This document shows, in pieces, positions 6,026 through 7,515 of a stretch of DNA of 7,515 nucleotides. The stretch is taken from positions 1 through 7,515 of the forward strand of contig JAGUXG010000061.1 of the NCBI GenBank assembly GCA_020061965.1, in the 5' to 3' direction. Within the stretch, counting starts at the first letter, position 1; each line of letters starts with the position of its first letter. This DNA is from a bacterium. Lineage in GTDB: Bacteria > UBA9089 > UBA9088 > JAGUXG01. Below the pieces are notes generated by a model. It was not told where the DNA came from, ran no database searches, and worked only from the letters and a program-made list of their open reading frames with translations. Position numbers and translations under genes: made by a program.

Positions 6026-7515
6026 ATGAAAAAATTTTATTTTCTTTTTGGACTATTTTTTGTCTCGGGTTTAGCCAAGGCTGATTTTGTGGATCTTGGA
6101 ATAGAGAAAAGCTCATCAGCGATAGGCGCAACAGTCTATAGGTATGATTATGTTACGTATTACCTGAAACTCACTGTATATGGAAATGTTGAAGCACCGA
6201 ATGTCAAGGTTTATGACCGTATCCCGTATCTTGGAGACGGAGGCGTGATAGATTATATAAACCCTGCACCATCTACTCAGGTAGGCAATTTAATCACCTG
6301 GAATTTGGGAAACCTCCGATATTATCAGACAAAAAACTTTACTATCAGGGTAAAGATTGGAAACCTTGCTGCAGGAACCAATATAACAAATTGGGGGTCT
6401 GTTACAACCGATACTACTGAAAGTGGAGGAGAGGGCCATACAGTTCAACCAAATATTGCTTCTTGCACCCTGACAGTGGCTAATCCTCAATCCGATCTCG
6501 TTGTTGGTAAAGCAGGTCCCTCTACAGCCAGACCAGGTGCTACAATTGACTACTATATCACCTATAGCAATCAAGGCAATGCCACGATGAAAGATGTTAA
6601 AGGCACAGATACGCTTCCTGGTTCAGTCACATATCAGTCAATCATTCTACCCCCTGGAGGAAGCCAAATTATAAATGGCAACCAACTTTTATGGACCCTG
6701 CCTGACATTCCTCCAGGAGGCATTGGACAGATCAAGGTTACGGTTAATGTAAATACAGATACAGTAGCGTCAAATATACTCACCAATGTAGTGGAGATAA
6801 GGTCTTCTACCTTCGATACAAACCCAAACAACAACATTTCTACGGTTACCACTATTATCAGCACCCCTATCATAGATATGGCCATTACAAAGAGTAGTAT
6901 TATTGAGCAAAAGATAGGTGAGCTCTTTACATACAGCATCATCTGCAAGAACAATGGAGCGAATCCAATGGATGCTGTAGTTACAGATCTTCTTCCTCCT
7001 GAGATTATTTATAATTCTTCTGTTCCGTCAGGTAGTCTAGATGGACAGAAGATAACCTGGAATTTAACAAGCATTCCTGCGGGTGAGCAAGAGGAACTCA
7101 AGTTGCATGTCAGGTTTAAGGCAGATGCTGTTCCAAATACCTTTTACATAAACTATGCTACTGTTACAGCAGCTGGTGATACAGACCCGACTAACAATGT
7201 TGGCAGTTGGTCTGTTCGTGCCTTAGAGACAGGTGCTGACCTCTGGATTATAAAAGAATCCCCTTCCACTATTATTGAGGGTGAATATGCTACTTGGACA
7301 ATAAGATTTGGGAATAATGGTCCAGATACGGCTGAATATGTTAAGATTGATGATTTTTTCTACTCTTTTGATATCAATCCTACATCCTGGTCCCCTTATA
7401 GCCTGGATACCCTTTATAAAGGTGAGGAAAAAACTATCTTCTTTTCTGGAAAGGTGATAGCCACAGGAAGTAGTAATGTGACCAATAAAGCCACCATAAC
7501 CTCAGCCATACTTGA
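6026..7515 (+). CDS. Secreted DUF11-repeat surface protein, 3' end beyond the window
   Basis: The frame from 6026 stays open to the window edge, giving 496 residues with no stop. The N-terminus is a signal peptide: MKK, a hydrophobic stretch at 4-16, and a probable AKA cleavage site after residue 19. The rest is tandem beta-sandwich repeats of the DUF11 (conserved repeat) type: a divergent copy at about 22-150, then copies at about 157-275, 283-393 and 404 onward. Each opens with a D-[LM]-x-[IV]-x-K-type strand, then a G...[TW]Y/T-I element and an N-x-G motif (NQGN 182-185, NNGAN 309-313, NNGPD 430-434). Each complete copy ends with a TxxV element and a D-x-[ND]PxNN turn (264-269, 386-391). 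Such repeats form stalks of large cell-wall or extracellular proteins. Anchor, enzyme or adhesive domains would lie downstream and are not visible. It is divergent from ilvD with its own promoter candidate. Confidence 0.88.
   Translation, partial: MKKFYFLFGLFFVSGLAKADFVDLGIEKSSSAIGATVYRYDYVTYYLKLTVYGNVEAPNVKVYDRIPYLGDGGVIDYINPAPSTQVGNLITWNLGNLRYYQTKNFTIRVKIGNLAAGTNITNWGSVTTDTTESGGEGHTVQPNIASCTLTVANPQSDLVVGKAGPSTARPGATIDYYITYSNQGNATMKDVKGTDTLPGSVTYQSIILPPGGSQIINGNQLLWTLPDIPPGGIGQIKVTVNVNTDTVASNILTNVVEIRSSTFDTNPNNNISTVTTIISTPIIDMAITKSSIIEQKIGELFTYSIICKNNGANPMDAVVTDLLPPEIIYNSSVPSGSLDGQKITWNLTSIPAGEQEELKLHVRFKADAVPNTFYINYATVTAAGDTDPTNNVGSWSVRALETGADLWIIKESPSTIIEGEYATWTIRFGNNGPDTAEYVKIDDFFYSFDINPTSWSPYSLDTLYKGEEKTIFFSGKVIATGSSNVTNKATITSAIL

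Noticed and set aside
6290..6954. Two minus-strand frames inside the DUF11 gene
   Set aside because: They oppose a continuous open frame with signal peptide, strong ribosome site and repeat motifs; the hydrophobic stretch in the second reflects reverse-complemented beta-strand codons.

Overview
This is an AT-rich bacterial chromosome segment with well-separated, singly transcribed genes. Promoter candidates resemble sigma-70 sites (TTGACA / TATAAT-like). The long GreA fusion protein (a form best known from Chlamydiae), the AAA_14/DUF4143 ATPase, the remnant resembling an AmmeMemoRadiSam-type radical SAM enzyme and the DUF11-repeat surface protein together suggest an uncultivated anaerobic lineage, for example Omnitrophota or Desantisbacteria. 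That placement is inference from gene content. No mobile element, CRISPR array or rRNA was seen.

Layout, left to right. Positions 6-277 hold a broken 5' fragment of a gene with a zinc-ribbon N-terminus, apparently a decayed radical SAM gene. A strong promoter candidate (325-353) overlapping a perfect 11-bp inverted repeat (343-373) precedes an AAA_14/DUF4143 ATPase (397-1710, +). A 117-bp convergent gap follows, then a 700-residue GreA-type elongation factor with a long helical N-terminal extension and a Tudor-like insert (1828-3930, -). A divergent region carries promoter candidates for greA and for a CAU tRNA (4092-4165, +) that is most likely tRNA-Ile2. Sixteen bases beyond the tRNA ends the convergent ilvD gene (4182-5837, -). 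A divergent intergenic region with palindromes and leader hairpins (5838-6025) separates ilvD from a secreted DUF11-repeat protein that starts at 6026 and runs off the window.

The genes do not form an operon; neighbours alternate between convergent and divergent. GreA acts on RNA polymerase, IlvD makes branched-chain amino acid precursors, the tRNA most likely reads the AUA isoleucine codon, and the last gene encodes an envelope or extracellular protein. I see no convincing new multi-gene system. The points most worth a second look are the palindrome-overlapped ATPase promoter, the Tudor-like insert in the GreA fusion, the D-to-N change in the ATPase's nuclease-like domain, and the alternative hairpins before the DUF11 gene.
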